DNA of 8,237 nt from an uncultured Lachnospiraceae bacterium (GTDB taxonomy: Bacteria; Bacillota_A; Clostridia; Lachnospirales; Lachnospiraceae): positions 1 through 8,237 of the forward strand of contig CAJUOF010000213.1 in assembly GCA_910587905.1 (NCBI GenBank), given 5' to 3'. Positions 1-5,606 of the stretch are shown piece after piece. The notes below the pieces were generated by a model. That model was given only the letters and a program-made list of their open reading frames with translations. It was not told the DNA's origin and did not search any database. The position numbers and the translations under genes were made by a program. The first letter of the stretch is position 1; each line of letters starts with the position of its first letter.

Positions 1-554
1 GGAGGAGGTATCTGGATAGCTGGAAGCTGCCCCAGAAAGAGCATGAGGTTGTGGAGCAGGTCCTATTTATGAGCCCCATGTGGAAAGAGGTGGATCGGGG
101 GAGCCGCTCGGACGAGGAGCTTCTTGCGATTATTTGCCGGGAGGCGCCTGAATATGAGGAACTGATTCGGCGAATCTATGCGGGGGCAGGTGTGGCAGTG
201 CAGGAATATCCTTACGCATCCGGACTTTTGGCGCAGCTAAAGGATCAGGGATATAAAATTTATATTCTTTCAAACTACGGGAAAACCTTTTATGAGGAGC
301 GGGAACCTTATTTTCAGTTTTTGCGCTATGCGGACGGACAGGTAATCTCCTATCAGGAAAAGTTCGTCAAGCCGGAGCCTGAGATTTATGAGACGCTGCT
401 TTCCAGATATGGGATCTGTCCGGAGAAAGCGGTCTTTTTCGACGACCTTGCGGCCAATCTGGAAGCAGCGGAGAAATTCGGCATTCATACGGTGCAGGTG
501 ACTGGTTATGAATCCATCAGAGAAGGACTGGGGCAGTTCGGAATCCGGGTTTGA
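1..554 (+). CDS. HAD-superfamily (IA-like) hydrolase, 5' end outside window
   Basis: Probable cytoplasmic phosphatase on a small phosphorylated metabolite; the substrate cannot be read from the sequence. The frame is open from position 3 to the TGA at 552-554, giving 183 visible residues. The GTG at 51 is therefore not the start; the gene continues to the left. The N-terminal motif I (DxD nucleophile) is not in the window, but the other HAD motifs are in order: motif II Ser in YILSN (codon 270-272), motif III Lys in FVKPEPEIY (codon 369-371), and motif IV as a DD pair in VFFDDLAANLEAA (441-446). The helical stretch between the window start and motif II fits the cap domain of subfamily IA enzymes. 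The family resembles YihX-type sugar-phosphate phosphatases, which is a family-level guess. It ends 3 bp from the convergent mecA stop, with no clear terminator between them. Confidence 0.88.
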   Translation, partial: RRYLDSWKLPQKEHEVVEQVLFMSPMWKEVDRGSRSDEELLAIICREAPEYEELIRRIYAGAGVAVQEYPYASGLLAQLKDQGYKIYILSNYGKTFYEEREPYFQFLRYADGQVISYQEKFVKPEPEIYETLLSRYGICPEKAVFFDDLAANLEAAEKFGIHTVQVTGYESIREGLGQFGIRV

Positions 555-557
555 AGA

Positions 558-1253
558 TCAGATGTTCCGGAGGACCTGCAGAGCCAATCCCTCCACAATC
601 AGATCAAAATGCTCCTGATAATAGGCCTCCTGAATGTTGGAACCCTTTACATGGGTGCCGAATTCAGACAGCGTATTGAAAATCCTGGCAAAATCCTCCG
701 TGCCATAGCCCTGGCGGCTGATGACCAGAAAAAATTCTCCGTTCGCCGGGGCGCGGTAGAGGGAATTGTGGCCGTCAAAGGAGTCCCCAAGCACTTCGGC
801 CGCCTGGGAAACCGCATCCAGAGAGGGGAAACAAAAGATACGCAGATGGTCGGTATCGTCTGTCTCCTTTGGCTTGGCAGAGGGAGCCGCCAACTCCGGC
901 GCAGGTGCACCCTCTAAAAGAAGAGGCATACCTGTCTCTGAACATGAGTCGGCCTCCGTCTCGGAGCTGGGCGCGAACTTGGCAAAACGTGTGTCCAACT
1001 CCTCCGGGTCATCGACTTTTGTGATGATCAGCATAATGCTGTCGCTGGATAGGGGAATGGCCTCCACCATCAGCGGATTGTCCTCGGCGTCGAAGCCGAA
1101 ATCGTTGAAGGCCTGCTGCATCATTTCTCGGAACAGATTGCGGGCGCGCATACTGCCATAAGCCAACTCTCCGAGATTTAACTGACGGTCCACCAGGTCG
1201 CTGCTGTTTAGGGTGCAGCGGATCTGGTTCTCATTGATTTTTTCTATCTTCAA
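558..1253 (-). CDS. mecA: MecA-like adaptor protein for ClpC protease
   Basis: Adaptor that in Bacillus hands substrates such as ComK to the ClpC-ClpP protease. The 231-residue product has the two-domain MecA plan. The N-terminal domain (about 1-82) begins MKIEKINENQIRCTLNSSDL and carries the DL.DR...GEL.Y and LF..MM patterns. An acidic, Ser/Pro/Ala-rich linker spans about 92-133. The C-terminal domain (about 134-231) has the LD.V......L.....G.NSLYR pattern and, in the family, contacts ClpC. The start is TTG (complement of 1251-1253). AGGAAG lies 9 nt upstream, and an in-frame TGA two codons before the start excludes a longer form. It ends 3 bp from the convergent HAD gene. In this non-Bacillus lineage the targets are unknown; control of competence is not implied. 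Length is close to that of Bacillus MecA (about 218 residues). Confidence 0.88.
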   Translation of the reverse strand: MKIEKINENQIRCTLNSSDLVDRQLNLGELAYGSMRARNLFREMMQQAFNDFGFDAEDNPLMVEAIPLSSDSIMLIITKVDDPEELDTRFAKFAPSSETEADSCSETGMPLLLEGAPAPELAAPSAKPKETDDTDHLRIFCFPSLDAVSQAAEVLGDSFDGHNSLYRAPANGEFFLVISRQGYGTEDFARIFNTLSEFGTHVKGSNIQEAYYQEHFDLIVEGLALQVLRNI

Positions 1254-1262
1254 TCGTGATCA

Positions 1263-1268
1263 CTTCCT
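1263..1268 (-). promoter_or_regulatory. RBS fixing the mecA TTG start
   Basis: Reading the minus strand, AGGAAG sits 9 nt before the TTG start at 1253-1251. No ATG or GTG lies between it and an in-frame stop (1262-1260), so this site decides the start. Confidence 0.7.
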
Positions 1269-1292
1269 AATTTAAAAGTTATAGTTGGATTT

Positions 1293-1321
1293 AGTATATA
1301 CAATAAGAAGACAGATGTAAA
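1293..1321 (-). promoter_or_regulatory. Sigma-A type promoter of mecA
   Basis: On the minus strand there is TTTACA (1321-1316), a 17-nt spacer, then TATACT (1298-1293). Both boxes match the vegetative consensus at 5 of 6 positions. The predicted transcript start near 1286 gives a leader of about 33 nt before the mecA TTG. Confidence 0.72.
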
Positions 1322-1334
1322 GAGTCATTTTTAG

Positions 1335-1353
1335 GAAGAATCCGATTTTCTTC
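1335..1353. promoter_or_regulatory. Inverted repeat between divergent promoters (candidate operator)
   Basis: GAAGAA (1335-1340) and TTCTTC (1348-1353) are perfect inverted arms around a 7-nt centre. The repeat lies between the -35 box of mecA (minus strand) and the -35 box of the downstream small gene (plus strand), directly touching the latter. The position would suit a regulator shared by both. The arms are short and pure purine/pyrimidine, so chance is quite possible. Confidence 0.25.
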
Positions 1354-1382
1354 TTGAATTTTAGTGGAATTTATATTATGAT
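1354..1382 (+). promoter_or_regulatory. Promoter of the 86-residue hypothetical gene
   Basis: TTGAAT (1354-1359), a 17-nt spacer and TATGAT (1377-1382) make a good vegetative promoter. The expected transcript start near 1389 leaves a leader of about 80 nt. That leader contains the short hairpin TGCCTGTTCAGGCA at 1415-1428, which is followed by AAATTTT. Confidence 0.6.
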
Positions 1383-1467
1383 AAGAGGGAAGCAGCACTT
1401 CATCCGTTTCATTGTGCCTGTTCAGGCAAATTTTCCCATAGAAATTATCAAAACAGGAGAAAGGACT

Positions 1468-1728
1468 ATGAAGAAGAAAAAGTTTACCAAAGAGGAACGC
1501 GTGCGCTACGATACTCTTTTGAAACAGATGCGGCGCTATGAGAAGCGTGGGGTGGAAATCACCCTGTCCGGCGAGAGGTGCTCTCCGGAACAAATCGCCT
1601 CAGCCTGCGCAGTTCGAGAACACGGCTGTTACATGGGCGATTACATATGGGATGAACAGGGCGACCTGAAAGAAATACATTATGATAAGATCGGGCAAAA
1701 GGCCGGTAAACAGATGCAACAATCATAA
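1468..1728 (+). CDS. Small conserved-looking protein of unknown function (86 aa)
   Basis: I do not recognise a characterised family. The 86-residue product is soluble, with no signal peptide or membrane segment. It opens with a strongly basic helix-like stretch (MKKKKFTKEERVRYDTLLKQ, then MRRYEKRGVEI). A middle part (about 35-55) contains SPEQIASACAVREHGCYMGDY, read here in two overlapping pieces, SPEQIASACAV and AVREHGCYMGDY, with two cysteines. An acidic part, WDEQGDLKEIHYDKI, follows, and the tail is basic and Gln-rich. The frame is open further upstream (to 1354), but AGGAGA at 1455-1460, 7 nt before the ATG at 1468, and the promoter at 1354-1382 fix this start. The gene stands alone: it is divergent from mecA and followed by the separately promoted GH18 gene. 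The basic N-terminus could bind nucleic acid or another acidic partner, but nothing more can be inferred. Confidence 0.72.
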   Translation: MKKKKFTKEERVRYDTLLKQMRRYEKRGVEITLSGERCSPEQIASACAVREHGCYMGDYIWDEQGDLKEIHYDKIGQKAGKQMQQS

Positions 1729-1800
1729 AGATCGACGAATGCGCGACATTTCTCACACACAAAGGTAATTCTTAAAATTCTCTGATTTTTTAATCATTCC

Positions 1801-1829
1801 CCGTTTCCTCCAAAAAAATATGTTATACT
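1801..1829 (+). promoter_or_regulatory. Extended -10 promoter for the GH18-PPTase unit
   Basis: TGTTATACT (1821-1829) is an extended -10 element with a 5-of-6 hexamer. The -35 region (about 1801-1806, CCGTTT) is poor, as is common when the TGn extension is present. The predicted start of transcription, near 1836, is about 22 nt before the small leader ORF and 54 nt before the hydrolase start. Confidence 0.6.
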
Positions 1830-1857
1830 GAACGGAAAGAGAGTAGAGGCATTTTTA

Positions 1858-1893
1858 ATGAAAATAGACCGAAAGATGAGGTTACAGATATGA
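1858..1893 (+). CDS. Possible 11-residue leader ORF overlapping the hydrolase start
   Basis: ATG at 1858 opens an 11-codon frame (MKIDRKMRLQI) whose TGA (1891-1893) overlaps the hydrolase ATG as ATGA. TAGAGG (1844-1849) lies 8 nt upstream, at ideal spacing and at least as good as the GAGG before the hydrolase. If translated, ribosomes ending here would be placed to restart on the hydrolase. The peptide has no run of one amino acid that would suggest attenuation. The ORF is short enough to be chance. Confidence 0.3.
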   Translation: MKIDRKMRLQI

Positions 1894-3779
1894 CAGAGCT
1901 TCGCAAGACTTATGAAAAAAGAACCGGACGGGGAGTTTCGGGACCGCTCAAAGAACAAGACAGGGATTCTTTGCCGCGATGGAATGGGCAAGAGCGAAGA
2001 GGGAACTCCAGCGGAAGGAGACGAAGGAGGGGGCCGCGGATCGGCCTTTGGGTGTTTTTCATTCTGCTGGCACTTGCTGCCACAGGCGCTTTCTTTCTGT
2101 ACCGGAGATTTGGCCCGGGAACAACCTGGGCGGATTATGCTGCGGTTTACGGGGCAGGAGCGGAATCGACCGTGGTGTTCTGCAATGGAATTCAGACAGA
2201 GGGCGAGGCCGTGACCAGGAACGGGAGAATGTATCTGCCGGAAGGACTGGCGGCGGGAGCCGACAGTAAATGGTATCACAGCGATGAGGGGCTGCTTCTC
2301 TATTCGCTGGCAAACGAGACGGTGGTTTTTTCTCCGTCCGCCACTTCCTATACGGTTGGGGGAGTGACGACGGATGCCGGTCATGAAATCTGCTATGAAG
2401 AAAACGGGGTATTTTATATTTCCACGGATTTTATGGCAGATTTTTCCGGAATTCAGGTCACCTCATTTCCGGCAGATGAAAAGAAAAATCTTCCGGCCAG
2501 ACTGTTTCTGGACGGAGGAGGCGGACGATATGAGCGGGCGGAGGCGTCGGGGAAGACCGCGGTTCGGGTTTTGGCGGGGAAGAAAAGTCCCATCCTCACA
2601 AAGACGAAAGCGGGCGGTACCCTGCTGATCATGGACAGCGTAGATGACTGGACCAGAGTGCGCACAGAGGACGGCTTTGTGGGGTATTTAAAATCAAAAT
2701 ATTTAAAGAATCCACAGGAATATGTCTGGACGTCTGGGACAAAGCTTCCGGAATATACTTCCGTGCGCCTGCCGGAGACGGTGTGCCTTGCCTGGCATCA
2801 GGTGTTTTCCGCGGAGAATAACGGAAATCTTCCGGAATACTTGGAGGGGACAGAAGGCTTAAATGTGCTTGCGCCCACCTGGTTTTCTGTGGTGGATAAC
2901 CAGGGGAATTTGAAATCTTTTGCTGATAAGGCTTATGTGGAACAGGCCCATGAACGGGGGCTCAAAGTCTGGGGGCTGGTGGACGATTTTGATGTGAACA
3001 TGGATGATTTTTTGCTTCTTTCCTCCACGGCTGCCAGGAATCATCTGGTGGAGGGGCTGATGCAGGCCGCGGCAGAAGTGGGACTGGACGGGATCAATGT
3101 GGATTTTGAGAGCGTCAAGGAGGAAAGCGCCCCCCATTTTCTCCAGTTTGTCCGGGAGCTTTCCATCGAGTGCAGAAGGGCGGGCCTGACGCTTTCCGTA
3201 GATAATTTTGTGCCATCCGGGGGACGTTCCTGGTACAATCTGCGGGAGCAGGGGCAGGTGGCCGATTACATCATCATTATGGGGTATGACGAACATTATA
3301 AGGGATGCTGCGCGGGGACCAATGCCTCCCTTGGGTTTTCCGAGCAGGGGATTGTGTCCACCCTGGACTATGTTCCGGCAGAGAAGGTGGTGAATGCATT
3401 GCCCTTTTTCATGCGGGTATGGCAGGAGACGCCGGAGGAGCATGCGGAGGCGGACGCAGAGTTCTACGACGACGGGATGTCTGTCTATGAGGGGCGCTAC
3501 GCCAGGGATTCGAGAGCTGTGGGGATGAATGAGGCCAATCAGCTTCTCGAGGAACACGGTGCGACATTGGAGTGGCAGGAGGACTTGGGGCAAAACTACG
3601 GACAGTATGAGGCGGACGGCTCCACCTGGCGAATCTGGCTGGAGGATGCAAGCTCCATAAAACTAAAGCTGGAGAAGGTGGCAGAGCATCGCATTGCGGG
3701 GGCGGCCTTCTGGAAGCTGGGGCTGGAATCCGCAGATGTGTGGCCGGTGGTGGCGGAATGGAAGGAGACGATGCCTTGA
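1890..3779 (+). CDS. Membrane-anchored SH3 / GH18 glycosyl hydrolase
   Basis: Predicted cell-surface hydrolase of beta-1,4-linked GlcNAc-containing polymer, most likely peptidoglycan, of the SleL/YaaH-YdhD type. The 629 residues divide as follows. Residues 1-50 are a polar, Arg-rich cytoplasmic tail ending in RRRRRGPR. Residues 51-70 are one membrane segment, oriented N-in by the positive charges. Residues about 80-215 resemble the copper amine oxidase-like N-terminal domain found in Clostridia surface proteins (NGRMYLP, VVFSPSATSYTVGG, GVFYIS). Residues about 223-272 are a bacterial SH3 domain (VDDWTRVRTEDGFVGYLKSKY). Residues about 295-625 are the GH18 barrel. The catalytic motif DGINVDFE (400-407) keeps the DxxDxDxE-type acid, Glu407, and VADYIIIMGYDEH (457-469) is the usual strand near the active site. 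No LysM repeats are present, unlike SleL. GAGG 8 nt upstream supports the start. It shares a TTGA overlap with the next gene. Confidence 0.9.
   Translation: MTELRKTYEKRTGRGVSGPLKEQDRDSLPRWNGQERRGNSSGRRRRRGPRIGLWVFFILLALAATGAFFLYRRFGPGTTWADYAAVYGAGAESTVVFCNGIQTEGEAVTRNGRMYLPEGLAAGADSKWYHSDEGLLLYSLANETVVFSPSATSYTVGGVTTDAGHEICYEENGVFYISTDFMADFSGIQVTSFPADEKKNLPARLFLDGGGGRYERAEASGKTAVRVLAGKKSPILTKTKAGGTLLIMDSVDDWTRVRTEDGFVGYLKSKYLKNPQEYVWTSGTKLPEYTSVRLPETVCLAWHQVFSAENNGNLPEYLEGTEGLNVLAPTWFSVVDNQGNLKSFADKAYVEQAHERGLKVWGLVDDFDVNMDDFLLLSSTAARNHLVEGLMQAAAEVGLDGINVDFESVKEESAPHFLQFVRELSIECRRAGLTLSVDNFVPSGGRSWYNLREQGQVADYIIIMGYDEHYKGCCAGTNASLGFSEQGIVSTLDYVPAEKVVNALPFFMRVWQETPEEHAEADAEFYDDGMSVYEGRYARDSRAVGMNEANQLLEEHGATLEWQEDLGQNYGQYEADGSTWRIWLEDASSIKLKLEKVAEHRIAGAAFWKLGLESADVWPVVAEWKETMP
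3762..3767 (+). promoter_or_regulatory. RBS inside the hydrolase gene, fixing the PPTase TTG start
   Basis: AAGGAG lies 8 nt before TTG 3776. The upstream in-frame ATGs at 3740 and 3758 lack such a site, so TTG is preferred. The site is embedded in the last codons of the GH18 gene. Confidence 0.65.
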
Positions 3780-4393
3780 CGGTGAGGGTGTTTGTGTTTC
3801 GGGCCGACGACGGGCGGACCAGGGCGGAACGGCTGCGGGCGGCAGCCTGCTTGACGGAGGACGGAGTGTTCCCAAAAGAGGAGGGGGCGGCAGAGGAGCT
3901 CTGGCGTATTGACAGGAAAGAGCGGGGAAAGCCGTATTTTCCCAACCAGCCGGGACTTCATTTCTCTATCAGCCACAGCGGAGCACTTTGGGTGTGTGCC
4001 TTTTCCGGCCATCCGGTGGGGGTGGATATCCAGAAGCACACGAAAAAAAGAAAGGAAAGCGACGAGGAAGCCGGGGTCCGGCTGGCTCGGATGGCGGAAC
4101 GCTTTTTTCATCCTGATGAGGCGGCATGGGTGAGGGAACATCCCTGCCAACGTTTTTTTCAGATCTGGGCGGCAAAGGAAAGCTATGTGAAGTATACTGG
4201 AGATGGGATCGGGGCGGGTTTCGGGCGCTTCTGCCTGGTGCCTTCTGACGAGGAGGCGCAGACTTGGAAGGCGGAAGAGGTCTGGTTTTATGGGACAGAG
4301 CTCCCGGGTGGGTATAGCCTGTGCGTCTGCGGCGGAAAAACGAAAATGTCGGTGCAAATAGCGGATTTTTGCAAGAAGACAGATAAAAGATGA
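3776..4393 (+). CDS. Sfp-type 4'-phosphopantetheinyl transferase
   Basis: Transfers the phosphopantetheine arm of CoA to a conserved serine of a carrier protein (ACP or PCP). With the TTG start the protein is 205 residues, typical of the Sfp/PptT group of about 200-240. Motifs in order are: GKPYF (51-55), LHFSISHSG (61-69, the family's SxSH segment), VGVDIQ (81-86) with Asp84 as the expected Mg ligand, RFFHPDE (109-115), and FQIWAAKESYVKYTGDGI with Trp131, Lys134, Glu135 and Lys139, the W..KE...K signature. The TTG overlaps the hydrolase TGA (TTGA, 3776-3779) and AAGGAG stands 8 nt upstream, so translation is probably coupled. No polyketide or peptide synthetase gene is in the window, so the carrier protein is unknown; it may modify the fatty-acid ACP. 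A longer start at ATG 3740 would add 12 Gly-rich residues and is less likely. Confidence 0.88.
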   Translation: MTVRVFVFRADDGRTRAERLRAAACLTEDGVFPKEEGAAEELWRIDRKERGKPYFPNQPGLHFSISHSGALWVCAFSGHPVGVDIQKHTKKRKESDEEAGVRLARMAERFFHPDEAAWVREHPCQRFFQIWAAKESYVKYTGDGIGAGFGRFCLVPSDEEAQTWKAEEVWFYGTELPGGYSLCVCGGKTKMSVQIADFCKKTDKR

Positions 4394-4416
4394 AAAGAAG
4401 AACAAAAAAATGATAG

Positions 4417-4433
4417 ATGAAATATTATTTCAT
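4417..4433. promoter_or_regulatory. 17-bp perfect palindrome, possible operator
   Basis: ATGAAATA (4417-4424) and TATTTCAT (4426-4433) are perfect 8-bp inverted arms around a single T. It lies 24 bp after the PPTase stop and about 70 bp before the -35 box of the aldolase promoter. There is no T-tract directly after it, so it is a poor terminator; it looks more like a dimeric regulator site. The surrounding 200-bp gap (4394-4591) is AT-rich and holds no other ORF. Confidence 0.35.
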
Positions 4434-4503
4434 ACTCTTATACAATCCATACAATTTAAAAAAAATACATCGTAAAATTTTCTCTAAAACATACCATTCG
4501 GAC

Positions 4504-4532
4504 TTGACAGCATGACAGATTCGATGTACTAT
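4504..4532 (+). promoter_or_regulatory. Strong sigma-A promoter of the aldolase gene
   Basis: A perfect -35 TTGACA (4504-4509), a 17-nt spacer and TACTAT (4527-4532) form the best promoter in the window. Transcription should begin near 4539, giving a leader of about 53 nt with AGGAGGA at 4577-4583. Confidence 0.75.
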
Positions 4533-4591
4533 GAACACATAAAGTTACTTATTAAATGATGCGGTAAAGGAAAATTAGGAGGAAGTACACT

Positions 4592-5455
4592 ATGTTAATG
4601 AACATGGCCGATCTGCTGGCGGTTGCCAACGAACACAATTTCGCGGTTCCTGCGTTCAACGTGAGCAGCAACATGATTTTAAAGGGTGTGATGCATACCT
4701 GTGAGGAGATGCAGGCTCCCGTGATCATTGCCATTCATCCCGACGAGCTGGAGTTCGTGGAGGACAGCTTTGTGAAGGCTGTGATCGAGGAGGCTCATAA
4801 GGCGACGGTTCCTGTATGCGTACATCTGGATCATGGTTCCAAGTTTGAGCAGATCTTGCGGGCGATTCAGGACGGCTTTACCTCTGTCATGATTGATGGC
4901 GCGCATCTTTCTCTGGAGGAGAATATTGCGATCACGAAGAAGATTGTCGAGGTTGCTCACCCGGTGAATGTGTCTGTAGAGGCAGAGCTCGGCACCATCG
5001 GCACGGCTGATGACTACGGCGAGGCGGGCTCTAAGGAGATCATTTACACCGAGGTGGATGATGCCGTTCGCTTTATCAAGGAGACGGATATCGACTGCCT
5101 GGCAATTGCCATCGGTACGGCGCACGGCCTGTATCCCAAGGACAGGAAGCCGAAGCTGGCCCTGGACAGACTGAAGGAGATCAAGGCAAGTGTCAGCATT
5201 CCTCTTGTACTTCATGGCGGATCCGGCAATCCCGACGAGGAGATTGCGCAGTCCGTGAAGTTGGGTGTGAATAAGATCAACATTTCCAGTGACATCAAGG
5301 ACGCCTTCTATCAGGAGTGCCGTAAGGTGTTGGAGGATATGGGACTTCGTGAGCCCATGGCGATCTATCCCAAGTGTATTGATGCCATGAATGAGGTGAT
5401 CCGTCACAAGATCAACCTGTTCGACGATGCGGACAAAGTGAAGTATTACAAATAA
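4592..5455 (+). CDS. fba: Class II ketose-bisphosphate (fructose-1,6-bisphosphate) aldolase
   Basis: Zinc-dependent aldolase that splits fructose-1,6-bisphosphate (or the tagatose isomer) to dihydroxyacetone phosphate and glyceraldehyde 3-phosphate. The 287 residues match the length of the GatY/KbaY/FbaA group. HLDHG (78-82) gives the catalytic Asp80 and zinc ligand His81. VEAELGTIG (129-137) holds the conserved Glu. GTAHGLYP (175-182) supplies His178, and VLHGGSG (206-212) supplies His208 with the phosphate-binding glycines. KINISSDIK (228-236) fills the place of the family's KxNxxT/SD substrate loop. ATG at 4592 has AGGAGGA 8 nt upstream; the in-frame ATG at 4598 is a weaker choice. The gene is a single unit with its own strong promoter and terminator, as expected for a highly expressed glycolytic enzyme. 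No tagatose or galactitol genes adjoin it, so fructose-1,6-bisphosphate is the likelier substrate, but sequence alone cannot settle this. Confidence 0.92.
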   Translation: MLMNMADLLAVANEHNFAVPAFNVSSNMILKGVMHTCEEMQAPVIIAIHPDELEFVEDSFVKAVIEEAHKATVPVCVHLDHGSKFEQILRAIQDGFTSVMIDGAHLSLEENIAITKKIVEVAHPVNVSVEAELGTIGTADDYGEAGSKEIIYTEVDDAVRFIKETDIDCLAIAIGTAHGLYPKDRKPKLALDRLKEIKASVSIPLVLHGGSGNPDEEIAQSVKLGVNKINISSDIKDAFYQECRKVLEDMGLREPMAIYPKCIDAMNEVIRHKINLFDDADKVKYYK

Positions 5456-5491
5456 AATCCGTTAATTTCCGTGGACGAGTCCATCGAGAGA

Positions 5492-5542
5492 AAAGAGACC
5501 GCTTTCTCACAGGTGAAATATCTGTGGGACGGCGGTCTTTTT
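5492..5542 (+). terminator. Intrinsic terminator after the aldolase gene
   Basis: AGACCGC (5496-5502) pairs with GCGGTCT (5532-5538). An inner CACAG/CTGTG stem (5508-5512 with 5522-5526) closes a 9-nt loop, with unpaired bases between the two stems. A run of five T ends at 5542. The upstream AAAG partly extends the stem into the T run. It begins about 37 bp after the aldolase stop. Confidence 0.8.
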
Positions 5543-5563
5543 CGTGTAAAATCCTTGTATTTG

Positions 5564-5572
5564 TGGTAAAAT
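5564..5572 (+). promoter_or_regulatory. Extended -10 promoter of the dipeptidase-epimerase unit
   Basis: TGGTAAAAT is an extended -10 (TGn plus a 5-of-6 hexamer), 22 nt after the aldolase terminator. No good -35 is seen at 16-18 nt spacing. A start of transcription near 5579 gives a short leader with GAGGAG (5593-5598) before the ATG at 5607. Confidence 0.5.
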
Positions 5573-5606
5573 GATGGAAAATACCTGAAAAAGAGGAGAC
5601 AGAAGC

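Noticed and set aside
51..53. GTG at 51 as start of the HAD gene
   Set aside because: The frame continues open to the left edge with HAD-like residues and the DxD motif would be missing from a protein starting here.
1354..1467. Longer N-terminus for the 86-residue protein
   Set aside because: These bases hold the promoter and the leader; the strong RBS is before 1468.
1783..1796. TGATT-TTTT-AATCA hairpin after the 86-residue gene as terminator
   Set aside because: The stem is all A/T apart from one pair and the Ts are in the loop, not after the stem.
2859..3593. Long minus-strand frame opposite the GH18 gene (244 codons)
   Set aside because: It lies wholly antisense to a gene with clear domains and catalytic motif, has no recognisable protein pattern and no good RBS; it is a shadow of GC-rich coding DNA.
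4679..5407. Minus-strand frame of 242 codons opposite the aldolase
   Set aside because: Antisense to a highly conserved enzyme; the apparent protein is His/Leu-rich without family features.
5464..5500. Hammerhead-ribozyme-like bases near the aldolase 3' end (GGACGAGTCC ... GAGAGAAAAG)
   Set aside because: The conserved CUGAUGA core is absent and the stems do not close in the needed order; the region is explained by the terminator and a small chance palindrome.
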